Shown: positions 1 through 9,531 of the stretch, one piece after another
Layout: each line of letters begins with the position of its first letter
How positions within the stretch are numbered: the stretch's first letter is position 1
Assembly: GCA_030832645.1 (NCBI GenBank)
Contig: JAURIR010000004.1
Span: forward strand, 1-58,590
DNA from: Chitinophagales bacterium
GTDB lineage: Bacteria > Bacteroidota > Bacteroidia > Chitinophagales > Chitinophagaceae
Direction: 5' to 3'
Length of the DNA stretch: 58,590 nt
Notes under the pieces: model-generated
The model's input: the letters and a program-made list of their open reading frames with translations, nothing else
Told to the model about the DNA's origin: nothing
Databases searched by the model: none
Program-made: the position numbers and the translations under genes

Positions 1-1
1 A

Positions 2-1423
2 AGCTTTAACGAAAATGATTTCAAACGACAGCCTCTGATGCTGACGATGTATTCGAACACCGGACCAGTAATGGCGAAGAGTGATGTAAATAAAGACGGA
101 CTAGAAGATGTATTCATCAGTGGCAATGCTGATTCGCCCGGAAAAATTTGGATCCAACAAAAAAATGGAACATTTAAAGCAATAGAAAATCTATCCATTG
201 TTAACGAAGAAGAAAGTGCAGTAGCTGCAGCAGTTTTTGCAGATTTGAACAATGACCAATGGCCAGATCTTTATGTTGCCAAAGGAGGGTACTCTATATG
301 GATGCCCAATACTCCAGCTCTTCAAGACGAGCTATTTCTCAATGACGGAAAAGGATCTTTTATCAATGCTTCAAAAAATATTCCAAATGTATCTGCTTCA
401 TCAAAATCATGTGTTCGACCTGTGGATATTGATGCAGACGGAGATGTAGACATTTTTATTGGAGGGAGAATTATACCAGGAAGGTACCCGGTAACACCAG
501 AATCCTACTTACTTATTAATAACGGACAAGGAGTTTTTACAAGAAAAAAAACTGCTTTTGATTTAATTGGAATGGTGAGTGATGCACAATGGACAGATCT
601 CAACAATGATAAAAAACCAGACCTACTTCTTGTGGGAGAATGGATGCCGATTAAAGTGTATATAAATACGAATACAGGCTTTGAGGACGCAACAGAAGAC
701 TATTTTCCTGTTGCTCCGTCTGGATTGTGGTCATCCCTCCTGGTAAAAGATCTAAACAATGATGGCAAACTAGACCTGTTTATTGGAAACATTGGCAAGA
801 ATACACCTTTTAAATTTTCAGAAAAAGAACCTGGAACCCTTACCTATGCTGATTTTGACGGAAACGGATCGATTGATCCATTTTTCAGTTACTATATTCA
901 AGGAAAGTCCTACCCATATGTAAGCAGAGATGAACTCAATGATCAGATGTATGCAATGCGTAAAAAGTTTCTTAGTTACGCACAGTATGCAAATGCCCTA
1001 ATAACAGATATTTTCTCAAAAGAAGAATTGCAGCGAGCAATCACTCTGTATGCAACGGAACAGGAATCGAAGATTTTTATTCAAAAAGATGGGAAGTTTT
1101 ATTCCTCATCCTCCCTCCCTCTTCAGGCACAGTTTTCATTGAATAGAATAATAGTCTCTGAAGATTTTGATGGAGACGGAAAAGATGAGTTGCTATTAAT
1201 GGGAAACCAGAGCTCCAATCGCCTTAAAATGGGTACCATTCAGGCAAACAAAGGCTGCTTATTGAAATTTTCAACAACCAATTCTGCCGAGTATGTAAAT
1301 CAGGTAGCCAGTGGACTCAATATTCAGGGGGATGTAAAATCTGCCTTAACTTTGACAGTCAATGGAAAAAAAATCATTTTGGTGGGAGCTTCCGATCAAC
1401 CGCTGCAGGCGTATAGCTATTAG
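2..1423 (+). CDS. VCBS/FG-GAP repeat protein, 5' truncated
   Basis: The frame is open from the left edge, so this is the C-terminal part of a longer gene. It carries at least seven calcium-loop motifs of the D-x-(D/N)-x-D-G-x-x-D type, encoded near bases 83, 242, 425, 596, 749, 851 and 1163, each followed by a hydrophobic strand. This is the pattern of FG-GAP/VCBS beta-propeller blades as in CRTAC1-like secreted proteins. Such proteins are extracellular or surface-exposed and often sit near carbohydrate-uptake genes in Bacteroidota; the substrate cannot be read from the sequence. Its last 62 bases overlap the haloperoxidase gene that follows in another frame, which suggests translational coupling. 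The family is clear, the function is not. Confidence 0.85.
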   Translation, partial: SFNENDFKRQPLMLTMYSNTGPVMAKSDVNKDGLEDVFISGNADSPGKIWIQQKNGTFKAIENLSIVNEEESAVAAAVFADLNNDQWPDLYVAKGGYSIWMPNTPALQDELFLNDGKGSFINASKNIPNVSASSKSCVRPVDIDADGDVDIFIGGRIIPGRYPVTPESYLLINNGQGVFTRKKTAFDLIGMVSDAQWTDLNNDKKPDLLLVGEWMPIKVYINTNTGFEDATEDYFPVAPSGLWSSLLVKDLNNDGKLDLFIGNIGKNTPFKFSEKEPGTLTYADFDGNGSIDPFFSYYIQGKSYPYVSRDELNDQMYAMRKKFLSYAQYANALITDIFSKEELQRAITLYATEQESKIFIQKDGKFYSSSSLPLQAQFSLNRIIVSEDFDGDGKDELLLMGNQSSNRLKMGTIQANKGCLLKFSTTNSAEYVNQVASGLNIQGDVKSALTLTVNGKKIILVGASDQPLQAYSY

Positions 1424-2729
1424 TTTATTCCTTTCCTACTGCTTTTTTATAACAGCAGCTACTTTACGTGCACAATCTCGAGAAGAGATGTTGCGACCCT
1501 ATGTGCAACCTGCTGTTTTCGCTCTCTCAAAAGTAATGATGCACGATGTTGTGAGTCCGGTTATTGCAAGCAGGTACTATATGTACTGCACACTCGGCGC
1601 CTATTCAATTATAGCATCCAGCGATAAAAAATATATACATCCCGGCACGCTTATCGCACATTTTCCAAAAGAGCTAGGTGTTCATAATCTAAAGGACCCA
1701 TCATTGGCAGCACTCTTTTGTATATATGAAACAGGGATGTCGATATTACCTTCTGGAATGGATATGATGCGCGAATACGAAGAGGTAAAAGAAAAAGCCA
1801 AAAGGATCGGATATACAGAAAAAGATATTATTGAATCTGCTGCAGTTGCCTCTTCCGTTTCAAAAGAGATAGTACAATATGCAAAACAAGACGGTTATTT
1901 TAAATTAAGTGCATACCCAAAATACCGCCCCAAAAGAAAAGATGGTTTTTGGTTCCCCACTCCCCCCGCCTACATGGATGCTGTTGATCCTTACTGGAGA
2001 ACAATGAGAACAATGATCATTGACTCAGCAAATCAATTTCCTTCTGCACCTGCTGCAGCTTTCGATACAACATCGAATAGCCCATTTTCTAAATTAACAC
2101 AAGAGGTATACCAGATTGGAAAATCTCCTACTAACATTCAAAGAGAAATAGCAGGATTTTGGGATTGCAATCCTTTTGTAGTAGCTACTTCCGGACACAT
2201 GAGTTTAGGCTTTAAAAAAATTAGTCCGGGTGGCCATTGGATGAACATCGCCTCAATCGTTTCTCTTCATCAAAATATCCCATTCCGAAAGATGATTCAA
2301 ATTCTTTCCTTTGAATCATTGACACTTTATGATGCATTTATTGTATGCTGGAACGAAAAATATAAAACGGATAGAGCACGACCAGAAACAATCATCAATA
2401 AATTCATTGATGTCAAATGGCAACCGATTCTTCAAACACCTCCTTTCCCAGAGTATACCTCTGGTCACTCTGTTATTTCAAGTGCCTCGGCTGAACTGCT
2501 TTCTTTTTTAATTGGAGAAAATATTTCATATACCGACGATTCAGAGGTAATTTTTGAATTGGCCCCTAGAAAATATAATTCCTTCAGAGAAGCAGCCAAT
2601 GAAGCTTCTATCTCACGTTTATATGGTGGAATACATTTTAGAGATGCGATTGAAAATGGTCAAGAACAAGGAAAAAAAGTTGGACTGTATTTCATTGAAA
2701 AGCTTAAAAAAGCTGGATTTCAACGATAG
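1362..2729 (+). CDS. vanadium-dependent haloperoxidase (PAP2 superfamily)
   Basis: This 455-residue secreted protein has an N-terminal signal peptide (basic stretch near residues 14-17, hydrophobic core about 18-36). The vanadate/phosphate-binding signature of the PAP2 and haloperoxidase fold is complete: K335 with R340-P341, S367-G368-H369, and R419 with H425. Family members oxidise halides with hydrogen peroxide or act as phosphatases; the chemistry of this one is inferred. The only ATG in frame lies inside the upstream VCBS gene (62-base overlap). No other ATG precedes the signal peptide, so this start is accepted. The stop lies one base from the stop of the convergent GH9 gene. Confidence 0.88.
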   Translation: MEKKSFWWELPINRCRRIAISLFLSYCFFITAATLRAQSREEMLRPYVQPAVFALSKVMMHDVVSPVIASRYYMYCTLGAYSIIASSDKKYIHPGTLIAHFPKELGVHNLKDPSLAALFCIYETGMSILPSGMDMMREYEEVKEKAKRIGYTEKDIIESAAVASSVSKEIVQYAKQDGYFKLSAYPKYRPKRKDGFWFPTPPAYMDAVDPYWRTMRTMIIDSANQFPSAPAAAFDTTSNSPFSKLTQEVYQIGKSPTNIQREIAGFWDCNPFVVATSGHMSLGFKKISPGGHWMNIASIVSLHQNIPFRKMIQILSFESLTLYDAFIVCWNEKYKTDRARPETIINKFIDVKWQPILQTPPFPEYTSGHSVISSASAELLSFLIGENISYTDDSEVIFELAPRKYNSFREAANEASISRLYGGIHFRDAIENGQEQGKKVGLYFIEKLKKAGFQR

Positions 2730-2730
2730 T

Positions 2731-4524
2731 TTACTTTTTGCTGCTGCTTTTACCACTGTTGCCACCATAAAAATGGGCAAATAATATCAGTAGATCAGCT
2801 GATCCATCCATAGTAGGTTCGTTCGTGGAATAATCTGCAAAGTCGTCCCAATACTTTATATGTTCTGGTTGGAGATGCGAAAATTCGTCTGGTTCGTTCA
2901 AGCGAATTGCTAGCATACGATCGTGGATTGATGACAACAAAGGTCCATCTACTAAACTTCCTACAACAGATTGTTTCTTCAAAATCCAAAATGGCATGTG
3001 TACATCCAATGGGTATTCACCTTCTTCTGGAATTCCGGTAATCATACTTGTACCCCAGGGATTGAGCCCTAATAACCAGTTCACATGATCTTGAAGAAGC
3101 GGTCTGAATTGTTTATCTCCCGACATCTTTTCATAAATCATCGCTTGGGTGGCAACGGCCGCTGCAAGATTATTCGAACACCAAATAAAGAGATGTCCAA
3201 CTCCATAAGGATTTTTTAGTGCCTTGTTACGAATTTTTTCAAGATTACTCTTATAATAACCTATCAATATAGATTTGGTACGTGCATCTGCTACTTTCCA
3301 AAGTGCATAATGCCCCATATTTACATAAGGATACATTTCATAATGAGAAGATGAATCCATTTCCATCCAAGAGGTAGTTCCAATCAAAGTTGCATAGTGC
3401 AGGGCATCTTCTAGGTATTTCTTATCTTTTGTTGCCTGATATAGTTCAGCAGCGGCCCATTCCATATCATCGGCCCATGTTCGTTCGTTGTACCGGTAAG
3501 GCGCACCATAACTGTTTCCTTGTTGAAATCCCTCGCGTTCTTTGCCCATCTGATACAATTCAATTGCATCCTGCAAACATTGCTGCGAAAAAGGAGCCTG
3601 GCCGGGAATCTTTTTCCAAATTCTATACCCCATGGCCATGGCAGCGGCAGAGCGACCTGCAACATTTGAAACGCCGGTGGCTTGGCTTTTGTACTTGCCC
3701 AATCCTTGAGGTTGCCCGTTTGCAAAATAAGCAGTTCGGTATTTATTAACGCCCCATCCATAGTTAGCAGGATCATCGTTTGGCATTTTGAAACCAATAT
3801 GATCTCTGTCGTCTGCTACTTGATGAATCAACTCCTGCTTTGTGGGATGTAATTTATGAATCCAATCGAGACCCCAGCGTGCTTCATCCAATACATCGGG
3901 TATACCATTGGATGGTCGAAGTCCAAGTTCATTTACTTTATCACCAAAAGCGGTAGTATTCCATTCATACGCCATCATCATCCTGGCGGTGGCATTGCTG
4001 CCCGTAATGAGATACTTTAATTGATCTCCTGCATCATGCCAGCCGCCTGTGGCATCTACATACGAGGAGTCTGGACGATTTCCATAAAAACTTCTTCCAT
4101 CCAATGCATGGCAAACTTCGTTGATGTATGGATTAAAACCACAGCGCTGTGTTTGCATGAATCCAATAACTGCTTCCTGAATGGCAGGATAGTTGCCGAT
4201 CAAAAACGTATTCGACTTCACTGAATGGTCGCTGCTGGAAATATAATATCGGCCGGTCGTTGTTATTTCATCAAATACACAATCGTAGTAAAATTGAAAA
4301 GGAGGCCAGTTTTCTTTTTGGTGTCGGATAAGACGAAAGGACTTTACCTTTTGATGCAATTCATTGTATAAAATATATTCTTGGTTTACCTGAGTTTTTG
4401 ACAGGATCAACGCTTTTTTGGGCTGATCAGCAGCGTACCCAATTAAATTGGTCCGAATATAAATATCCTGGGCACCTAGAGGCTGTGCCAAAAGCAATAA
4501 TATCAAATATAAATAGTATCTCAT
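2731..4524 (-). CDS. glycoside hydrolase family 9 (endoglucanase-type)
   Basis: A 597-residue exported enzyme with a signal peptide ending near residue 18 (LGAQ). Residues about 20-108 form an Ig-like cellulase N-terminal domain and about 113-590 the (alpha/alpha)6 GH9 catalytic domain. The WHDAGD motif at 162-167 holds the catalytic-base aspartates, and the NE pair at 568-569 near the C-terminus matches the general-acid glutamate signature. GH9 enzymes hydrolyse beta-1,4-glucans and related beta-glucans by inversion; the exact substrate is unknown. The domain order is that of the family and the length is usual. It diverges from the GH20-like gene across about 70 bases, so the two could share regulation. 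No T9SS domain is present, so the likely site is the periplasm. Confidence 0.92.
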   Translation of the reverse strand: MRYYLYLILLLLAQPLGAQDIYIRTNLIGYAADQPKKALILSKTQVNQEYILYNELHQKVKSFRLIRHQKENWPPFQFYYDCVFDEITTTGRYYISSSDHSVKSNTFLIGNYPAIQEAVIGFMQTQRCGFNPYINEVCHALDGRSFYGNRPDSSYVDATGGWHDAGDQLKYLITGSNATARMMMAYEWNTTAFGDKVNELGLRPSNGIPDVLDEARWGLDWIHKLHPTKQELIHQVADDRDHIGFKMPNDDPANYGWGVNKYRTAYFANGQPQGLGKYKSQATGVSNVAGRSAAAMAMGYRIWKKIPGQAPFSQQCLQDAIELYQMGKEREGFQQGNSYGAPYRYNERTWADDMEWAAAELYQATKDKKYLEDALHYATLIGTTSWMEMDSSSHYEMYPYVNMGHYALWKVADARTKSILIGYYKSNLEKIRNKALKNPYGVGHLFIWCSNNLAAAVATQAMIYEKMSGDKQFRPLLQDHVNWLLGLNPWGTSMITGIPEEGEYPLDVHMPFWILKKQSVVGSLVDGPLLSSIHDRMLAIRLNEPDEFSHLQPEHIKYWDDFADYSTNEPTMDGSADLLILFAHFYGGNSGKSSSKK

Positions 4525-4593
4525 TTGCTTATTTTCATTTAATAAATGTAATCAGAACGATGGAATTAATTAACTTAAAGTAAATTTTATTAT

Positions 4594-5712
4594 ATGCTTG
4601 CCAAAAAAATTTGGGTTACTATTATAACAGGATTGATTTTCATTCAGGTGTCTGCATTCGCTGTACCTAAACTTCCAAAAGAAGTACGCGGATTTTGTAT
4701 TAGTGCCCCCTCCTATTCGGATGTAGATGAATTCATCAAATTTATAAAAGATGAATTGGCTCCCAGAAAAGTGAATGTACTTATACTGCGCATTGATTAT
4801 AATTTTCAATACACTTCGCATCCTGAGTTAGTTACTACAAATAAAAGGCCTGAAGATAACAATGCTATTGCGGCGCTGTCGGTAGCAGAGATAAAAAAAA
4901 TTGTTGCTGTCTGTAAGAAGAATAATATCATCCTGGTTCCTCAGGTAAATTTATTTGGACATCAGTCATGGAGTACAACCCTATCACCGCTTCTCAAACA
5001 GTACCCGCAATTTGACGAAACACCCTGGATTAAAATGCCTACAGAATATAAATGGCCAAACAGCGATGAACTCTATTGCAAAAGTTATTGCCCGCTTCAC
5101 CCAGAAGTTCACGGAATTGTTTTTGACCTGGTAGATGAAATCATGGAAGTCTGTGAAACCAAGCATTTTCATGCTGGAATGGACGAAGTATTTTATATCG
5201 GGATGGCAGGCTGTACACGATGTGCAGGATTGGACAAGTCTAAATTATTTGCAGACGAGGTAAATAAAATCAATGAACATGTTAATGGTAAAAAAGGTCG
5301 CTTGTGGATATGGGGAGACAGAATGATAGACGGTAAAGAGACCAAATTGGGTATTTGGGAAGGAAGCGGAAACGATACCTACAGATCTATAGATATGATC
5401 AATAAAAATGTTGTGATCAATGACTGGCATTACGAATCATCGCCAAAAACTGCTGAAGTGTTTGCCGCAAAAGGATACGATGTTATGATGTGTCCATGGA
5501 GAAAAGCAGATGTGGCTAAACAACAGGTAGCAGACTATAAAGTATATAAAAGCAATACGCCTGCGAAAGAATCGAAACACTACAAAGGATTTATTCAAAC
5601 TGTTTGGACCAGTGCGAGTAATTTTCTAGGGTATTTAAACGGAACTAAAAAAGAAGAAAAGTTTTCTACTGTTGAATGTTTTAAAACACTTATGACTGCG
5701 TTAGACGAGTAA
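4594..5712 (+). CDS. GH20-like glycosidase (single TIM-barrel)
   Basis: A 372-residue protein with a signal peptide (about 1-23). The barrel carries two hallmarks of GH20 hexosaminidases: a PQVNLFGH segment equivalent to the PE-x-D-x-P-GH motif, and HAGMDEV, in which D197-E198 matches the catalytic Asp-Glu pair used for substrate-assisted hydrolysis of N-acetylhexosaminides. It lacks the N-terminal alpha/beta domain of classical GH20 enzymes, so it belongs to a short outlying group and its activity on N-acetylhexosamines is inferred. Several cysteines (CKSYC, CTRC) are unusual for the family and could form disulfides. The start is an ATG directly before the signal peptide. Confidence 0.75.
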   Translation: MLAKKIWVTIITGLIFIQVSAFAVPKLPKEVRGFCISAPSYSDVDEFIKFIKDELAPRKVNVLILRIDYNFQYTSHPELVTTNKRPEDNNAIAALSVAEIKKIVAVCKKNNIILVPQVNLFGHQSWSTTLSPLLKQYPQFDETPWIKMPTEYKWPNSDELYCKSYCPLHPEVHGIVFDLVDEIMEVCETKHFHAGMDEVFYIGMAGCTRCAGLDKSKLFADEVNKINEHVNGKKGRLWIWGDRMIDGKETKLGIWEGSGNDTYRSIDMINKNVVINDWHYESSPKTAEVFAAKGYDVMMCPWRKADVAKQQVADYKVYKSNTPAKESKHYKGFIQTVWTSASNFLGYLNGTKKEEKFSTVECFKTLMTALDE

Positions 5713-5716
5713 AAGA

Positions 5717-6238
5717 CTATAAAATATTCTTCTTCATCAATTTATCTACCTGCTCATCTTCACCGAGAGTAAAGATGTGTTGTCCAAACTCTACAAAATC
5801 ATTTTTTGTATAGAATTGGATAGCGCGTTCATTTCGCTCCCATACTCCCAACCAAACATAGCGAACCTCTAGTTCGTTGGCAATAGCCAATGCTTTTTCA
5901 TATAATAGTTGACCGATCTGCCTCCCTTGAAATGCTTTCAACACATAAATACGCTCTATTTCAAGCGCTTCCTCGGGCTGCTTTTCTGTTTGTGAACTTG
6001 CTGTATTTAATTTTAAATATCCGACAATAGTGTTATCCTCAATTGCAAAATAGAAAAGCGAATTGGAGTCTTCTAGTTCCAATGTTAGTTTTTCAACTGA
6101 AAGAGCCTCTGTTAAATACATGTTCATATTCTCCTCAGTATTTTGAGAGGAAAATGTTTCTGTAAATGTTTGCCTCGCAATGGATTGCAATTTCAAAACA
6201 TCAGCAGTGCGAACTGCTTGAATTGTAAAAGATTTCAT
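5717..6238 (-). CDS. GNAT family N-acetyltransferase
   Basis: This 173-residue cytoplasmic protein has the GNAT fold. The beta4-alpha3 acetyl-CoA pyrophosphate loop is QGRQIGQ at residues 104-110, preceded by the conserved IERIYV strand, and the C-terminal ERNERAIQFYTKNDF motif is typical of the superfamily. Members acetylate amines of small molecules, peptides or proteins, or confer resistance to antimicrobials; the substrate cannot be deduced. It ends four bases from the convergent GH20-like gene and starts 36 bases after the PagL-like gene on the same strand, so it may be the second gene of that short operon. Confidence 0.9.
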   Translation of the reverse strand: MKSFTIQAVRTADVLKLQSIARQTFTETFSSQNTEENMNMYLTEALSVEKLTLELEDSNSLFYFAIEDNTIVGYLKLNTASSQTEKQPEEALEIERIYVLKAFQGRQIGQLLYEKALAIANELEVRYVWLGVWERNERAIQFYTKNDFVEFGQHIFTLGEDEQVDKLMKKNIL

Positions 6239-6274
6239 TGATGCTCAAAATACAAAGATTTAACGCGCGATTCA

Positions 6275-6886
6275 TTAGAGCTGTACAATTACTCCTGCAT
6301 TTGAAATAAAATTATTGATGCCATTATTAGGAAAGTCGATCCCCGCATTGCTCAAATGACGAAAACCGAATCGAGTGTCCAACTGAATTTTATTTGAAAA
6401 CTGGATATTAATTCCCATAAATCCGGTATCACAAAAAAGAAAACCCGCATGCTGTCTTTCAGGTAATTCTGAAGCATACAATGGCCCGGTAGTTCCTCCA
6501 AAATAGTATCCGATTTTTTCATGCAAAAATCGTTTCCTCAAAACGAAACCTGCATCCACACCAACTTCCATTCCATGGCGATAGCTCGCATCTCCATTAC
6601 GATACTGGTAGGTTGAGAAACCCACCTGCGGTTGAATAAGATAATAAAACCGCCAATGGTTATGCCCTTTTGCTCTGTCAGCCCAAATTGCTTGCTGATA
6701 GGTAACGGCAAAGGAAAGAATAGAATATGTATAAGGATGCAGCCCCTTGTAAATATCAATAGTTCCCATTTTTTGGTTTCCGCCACTGATAAGAACTCCA
6801 ATGAATTTTTCGGAACTACTTTCTTGTGCATTTATTTCCTTGCAAAACGATACCAGTGAAACCAATATGAAAATGAATTTGCGCAT
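6275..6886 (-). CDS. PagL-like acyloxyacyl hydrolase (lipid A 3-O-deacylase)
   Basis: A 203-residue outer-membrane barrel candidate. The start is placed at the internal ATG because the signal peptide (MRKFIFILVSLVSF, cleavage near NAQ) begins there; an ATG 13 codons upstream would add a charged leader. The PagL active-site signature is clear: F-R-H-L-S-N-A-G at 175-182 with H177 and S179, followed by PNNGIN. PagL removes the 3-O-acyl chain from lipid A in the outer membrane. Alternating aromatic and small residues and a C-terminal VIVQL strand agree with a barrel. It diverges from the S9 peptidase gene across about 97 bases. Confidence 0.82.
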   Translation of the reverse strand: MRKFIFILVSLVSFCKEINAQESSSEKFIGVLISGGNQKMGTIDIYKGLHPYTYSILSFAVTYQQAIWADRAKGHNHWRFYYLIQPQVGFSTYQYRNGDASYRHGMEVGVDAGFVLRKRFLHEKIGYYFGGTTGPLYASELPERQHAGFLFCDTGFMGINIQFSNKIQLDTRFGFRHLSNAGIDFPNNGINNFISNAGVIVQL

Positions 6887-6983
6887 AAAGAAGCTACCAA
6901 AGCTAGATCTTTCCGAAAACTGCATAGCTGACCAAGAACATGATTCCGAGTTTTTTGTTAACTTGATTGATCAAATATTACTT

Positions 6984-9467
6984 ATGCGCAACATATTAGT
7001 AGCTATTCTTTTTGCACTGCCATTTAGTGGACTTTCTCAACAAAAAGCCAACTATACGTTGGCGGCTAGATTTTCTCCAAAGAAACTCGATAAAATGATT
7101 TTCTCCCTTGCCGTAGATCCACATTGGTTAAAAACTTCGAACAGATTTTGGTATACGTTTGAAACCAGTGAAGGCAAGCAGTGGATGATTGTAGACCCAG
7201 TTAAAATGGAAAAGAAAACAATGTTCAACCGAGATAAGATAGCTGCAGAACTAACTAAAATAATCAAAGACCCCTTTGACGGTCAGCATTTACCAATCGA
7301 CTCACTCAAATTCATCAAAGATGAAAATTGGATTCAATTTGAAGTAAAAAGTACTATCGATATAATCAAAGAGGAAGACAAGAAGAAAGGCGATAAAGCT
7401 GAAAAAACAAAAAAGACTTTTTATTTCGAATACAATCTTCTTACAGAGCAATTGAATGAATTAGTAGACTTTAAAAAGCCCAAGAGAAAACCCAACTGGG
7501 CGAATGTATCACCCGATCAATCCATGATTGTGTTTGGCAGAAATTACAACCTCTATTATATGGACAAAGCCAATTACGAAAAGGCTTTGCAAAACGAGGA
7601 CGACTCTACGATCATAGAACATGCATTGACAACCGATGGTATTCAGTATTTCAGCTGGCACAGCGAAAGCAGTTATGGAGGTGGCGGAGAAACCAATGTA
7701 GATGCAGAAAAAAATAAAAACAAAAGAAAGCCTGTATTTGCTTACTGGAGCGAAAACAGTAAGAAAATTGCATTGGTTAAAGTTGACAATAGAAAAGTAA
7801 AAGATCTGTGGGTAATCAATAGTATTGCCGACCCTCGGCCTACCCTTGAAACCTATAAATATTGGATGCCGGGAGAAAAAGATGCACCGATTGATCATAT
7901 GATGCTGGTGGATCCCTCTTCCAAACAATACAAAGAAATAGATATTTCGCAATTCAAGAATCAAGACATTGCTGTTTATAATAAAACACTTCCTGTTAAT
8001 TCACGCGACGATGATTATCGACCCAATATCTGGCTAGGGAATAACGATGAATTGTATATGAGCAGAACAAGTCGCGATTTAAAACGTATTGATCAATGCA
8101 TTGTTAATGTAAATACCGGAAACGTAAAAGCTATTGTGGAGGAAAGATTGAACACCTATGTAGAAGTTAAAAAACCTGCACTGATAAAAAATGGAGAAGA
8201 GTTGATTGAATGGAGCGAACGAGATGGTTGGGCGCATTTGTACCTCTATGATAAAAGCGGAAATGTAAAGAATCAAATCACACAGGGCCCATGGCATGTG
8301 GAGGATATCATAAGTGTGGACGAAGAAAAAAGAGTGGTATATTTTTCAGGGAATGGGAGGGAGAATATCAATGCGAATACAAAAGAAGATCCCTACTACC
8401 TGCATTTATACAAAGTAAATTTTGATGGCTCTGGATTGCAATTGTTGACCCCGGGAAACTTTGACCACAGCTTTAGTATGAACGATAAAAAGTCGTTTTT
8501 CGTCAATACCAGTTCTCGTGTAAACACGACACCGCTATCTAGCTTGTTCAATAGTGATGGCAAAAAAATCATGGACCTTGAAACAGCTGATTTGAGCAAT
8601 TTATTTGCTGCAGGATATAAATTTCCTGAAACATTTAAAGTAAAAGCAGACGATGGCATCACCGATATATACGGAGTGATGTACAAGCCATATGACTTTG
8701 ATTCCACCAAAAAATATCCCATCATAGAATACGTATACCCTGGTCCACAAACCGAATCAGTTAACAAAAGCTTCAGCAAAGGGATGGATAGAATTGATCG
8801 ACTCGCTCAATTGGGATTTGTGGTTGTTACCTTGGGAAATAGAGGTGGGCATCCATCTAGAAGCAAATGGTACCATAATTATGGATACGGAAATCTGCGT
8901 GATTATGGTTTGGCCGATAAAAAAGCTGCTATTGAGCAATTGGCAGATCGCCATTCGTATATAGACAGAGAGAAGGTTGGTATACATGGACACAGCGGAG
9001 GAGGCTTTATGAGTACGGCTGCGATGTTGGTATACCCAGATGTATTCAAAGTTGCAGTTAGTAACGCAGGAAACCATGACAACAGTGTGTACAACAGATG
9101 GTGGAGCGAGAAACACAACGGTGTAAAAGAAATGATATCTGATAAAGGAGACACTACATTCTCTTATATGATTGATAAGAATCCAGATATCGCAAAAAAT
9201 CTAAAAGGTAAATTGCTGTTGATTCATGGAGAAATTGATAACAACGTGCATCCTGCCAATACCATTCGAGTAGTGAATGCACTCATCAAAGCCAATAAGC
9301 GCTTTGACATGTTAATACTTCCTACACAACGTCATGGATTTGGTGACATGAACGAATACTGGTTTTGGAGAACTGCAGATTATTTCTCAAAGTATTTACT
9401 CGGAGATAATTCAGAACGTTCGGTTGATATCGAAGAGCTCAATCGAGAAATAGAGAGGAAAAGATAG
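6984..9467 (+). CDS. S9 family prolyl oligopeptidase (DPP IV-like)
   Basis: An 827-residue exported serine peptidase. The start is set at the ATG opening the signal peptide MRNILVAILFALPFSGLSQ; the frame is open further upstream, but that part would overlap the divergent PagL-like gene and has no secretory character. An N-terminal beta-propeller (roughly 50-560) precedes an alpha/beta hydrolase domain with catalytic Ser671 in GHSGGG, Asp752 in IDNNVHP and His784 in QRHGFGD. Enzymes of this group trim dipeptides or cut after proline in the periplasm, supporting growth on peptides. A lysine-rich charged stretch (KEEDKKKGDKAEKTKK) lies in the propeller and is probably a surface loop. Confidence 0.93.
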   Translation: MRNILVAILFALPFSGLSQQKANYTLAARFSPKKLDKMIFSLAVDPHWLKTSNRFWYTFETSEGKQWMIVDPVKMEKKTMFNRDKIAAELTKIIKDPFDGQHLPIDSLKFIKDENWIQFEVKSTIDIIKEEDKKKGDKAEKTKKTFYFEYNLLTEQLNELVDFKKPKRKPNWANVSPDQSMIVFGRNYNLYYMDKANYEKALQNEDDSTIIEHALTTDGIQYFSWHSESSYGGGGETNVDAEKNKNKRKPVFAYWSENSKKIALVKVDNRKVKDLWVINSIADPRPTLETYKYWMPGEKDAPIDHMMLVDPSSKQYKEIDISQFKNQDIAVYNKTLPVNSRDDDYRPNIWLGNNDELYMSRTSRDLKRIDQCIVNVNTGNVKAIVEERLNTYVEVKKPALIKNGEELIEWSERDGWAHLYLYDKSGNVKNQITQGPWHVEDIISVDEEKRVVYFSGNGRENINANTKEDPYYLHLYKVNFDGSGLQLLTPGNFDHSFSMNDKKSFFVNTSSRVNTTPLSSLFNSDGKKIMDLETADLSNLFAAGYKFPETFKVKADDGITDIYGVMYKPYDFDSTKKYPIIEYVYPGPQTESVNKSFSKGMDRIDRLAQLGFVVVTLGNRGGHPSRSKWYHNYGYGNLRDYGLADKKAAIEQLADRHSYIDREKVGIHGHSGGGFMSTAAMLVYPDVFKVAVSNAGNHDNSVYNRWWSEKHNGVKEMISDKGDTTFSYMIDKNPDIAKNLKGKLLLIHGEIDNNVHPANTIRVVNALIKANKRFDMLILPTQRHGFGDMNEYWFWRTADYFSKYLLGDNSERSVDIEELNREIERKR

Positions 9468-9490
9468 ATGTCTTGATTCAGAAATTAGAC

Positions 9491-9520
9491 GCATTGCAAA
9501 TAGCAATCTTATTTGAATGC
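9491..9520. terminator. possible bidirectional hairpin between convergent genes
   Basis: GCATT-(G)-CAAATA pairs with TATTTGAATGC across a seven-base loop, giving eleven pairs with one bulged G. It sits in the 64-base gap between the ends of the S9 peptidase and YdeI-family genes. There is no long U-tract on either strand, so termination activity is uncertain. Confidence 0.35.
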
Positions 9521-9531
9521 AACTCAAAGAA

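Noticed and set aside
6801-6983. Upstream extension of the S9 peptidase frame
   Set aside because: It would overlap the divergent PagL-like gene and put 61 non-secretory residues before a clear signal peptide.
7509-7964. 151-codon frame on the - strand inside the S9 peptidase gene
   Set aside because: No domain or signal and fully contained in the propeller coding region.
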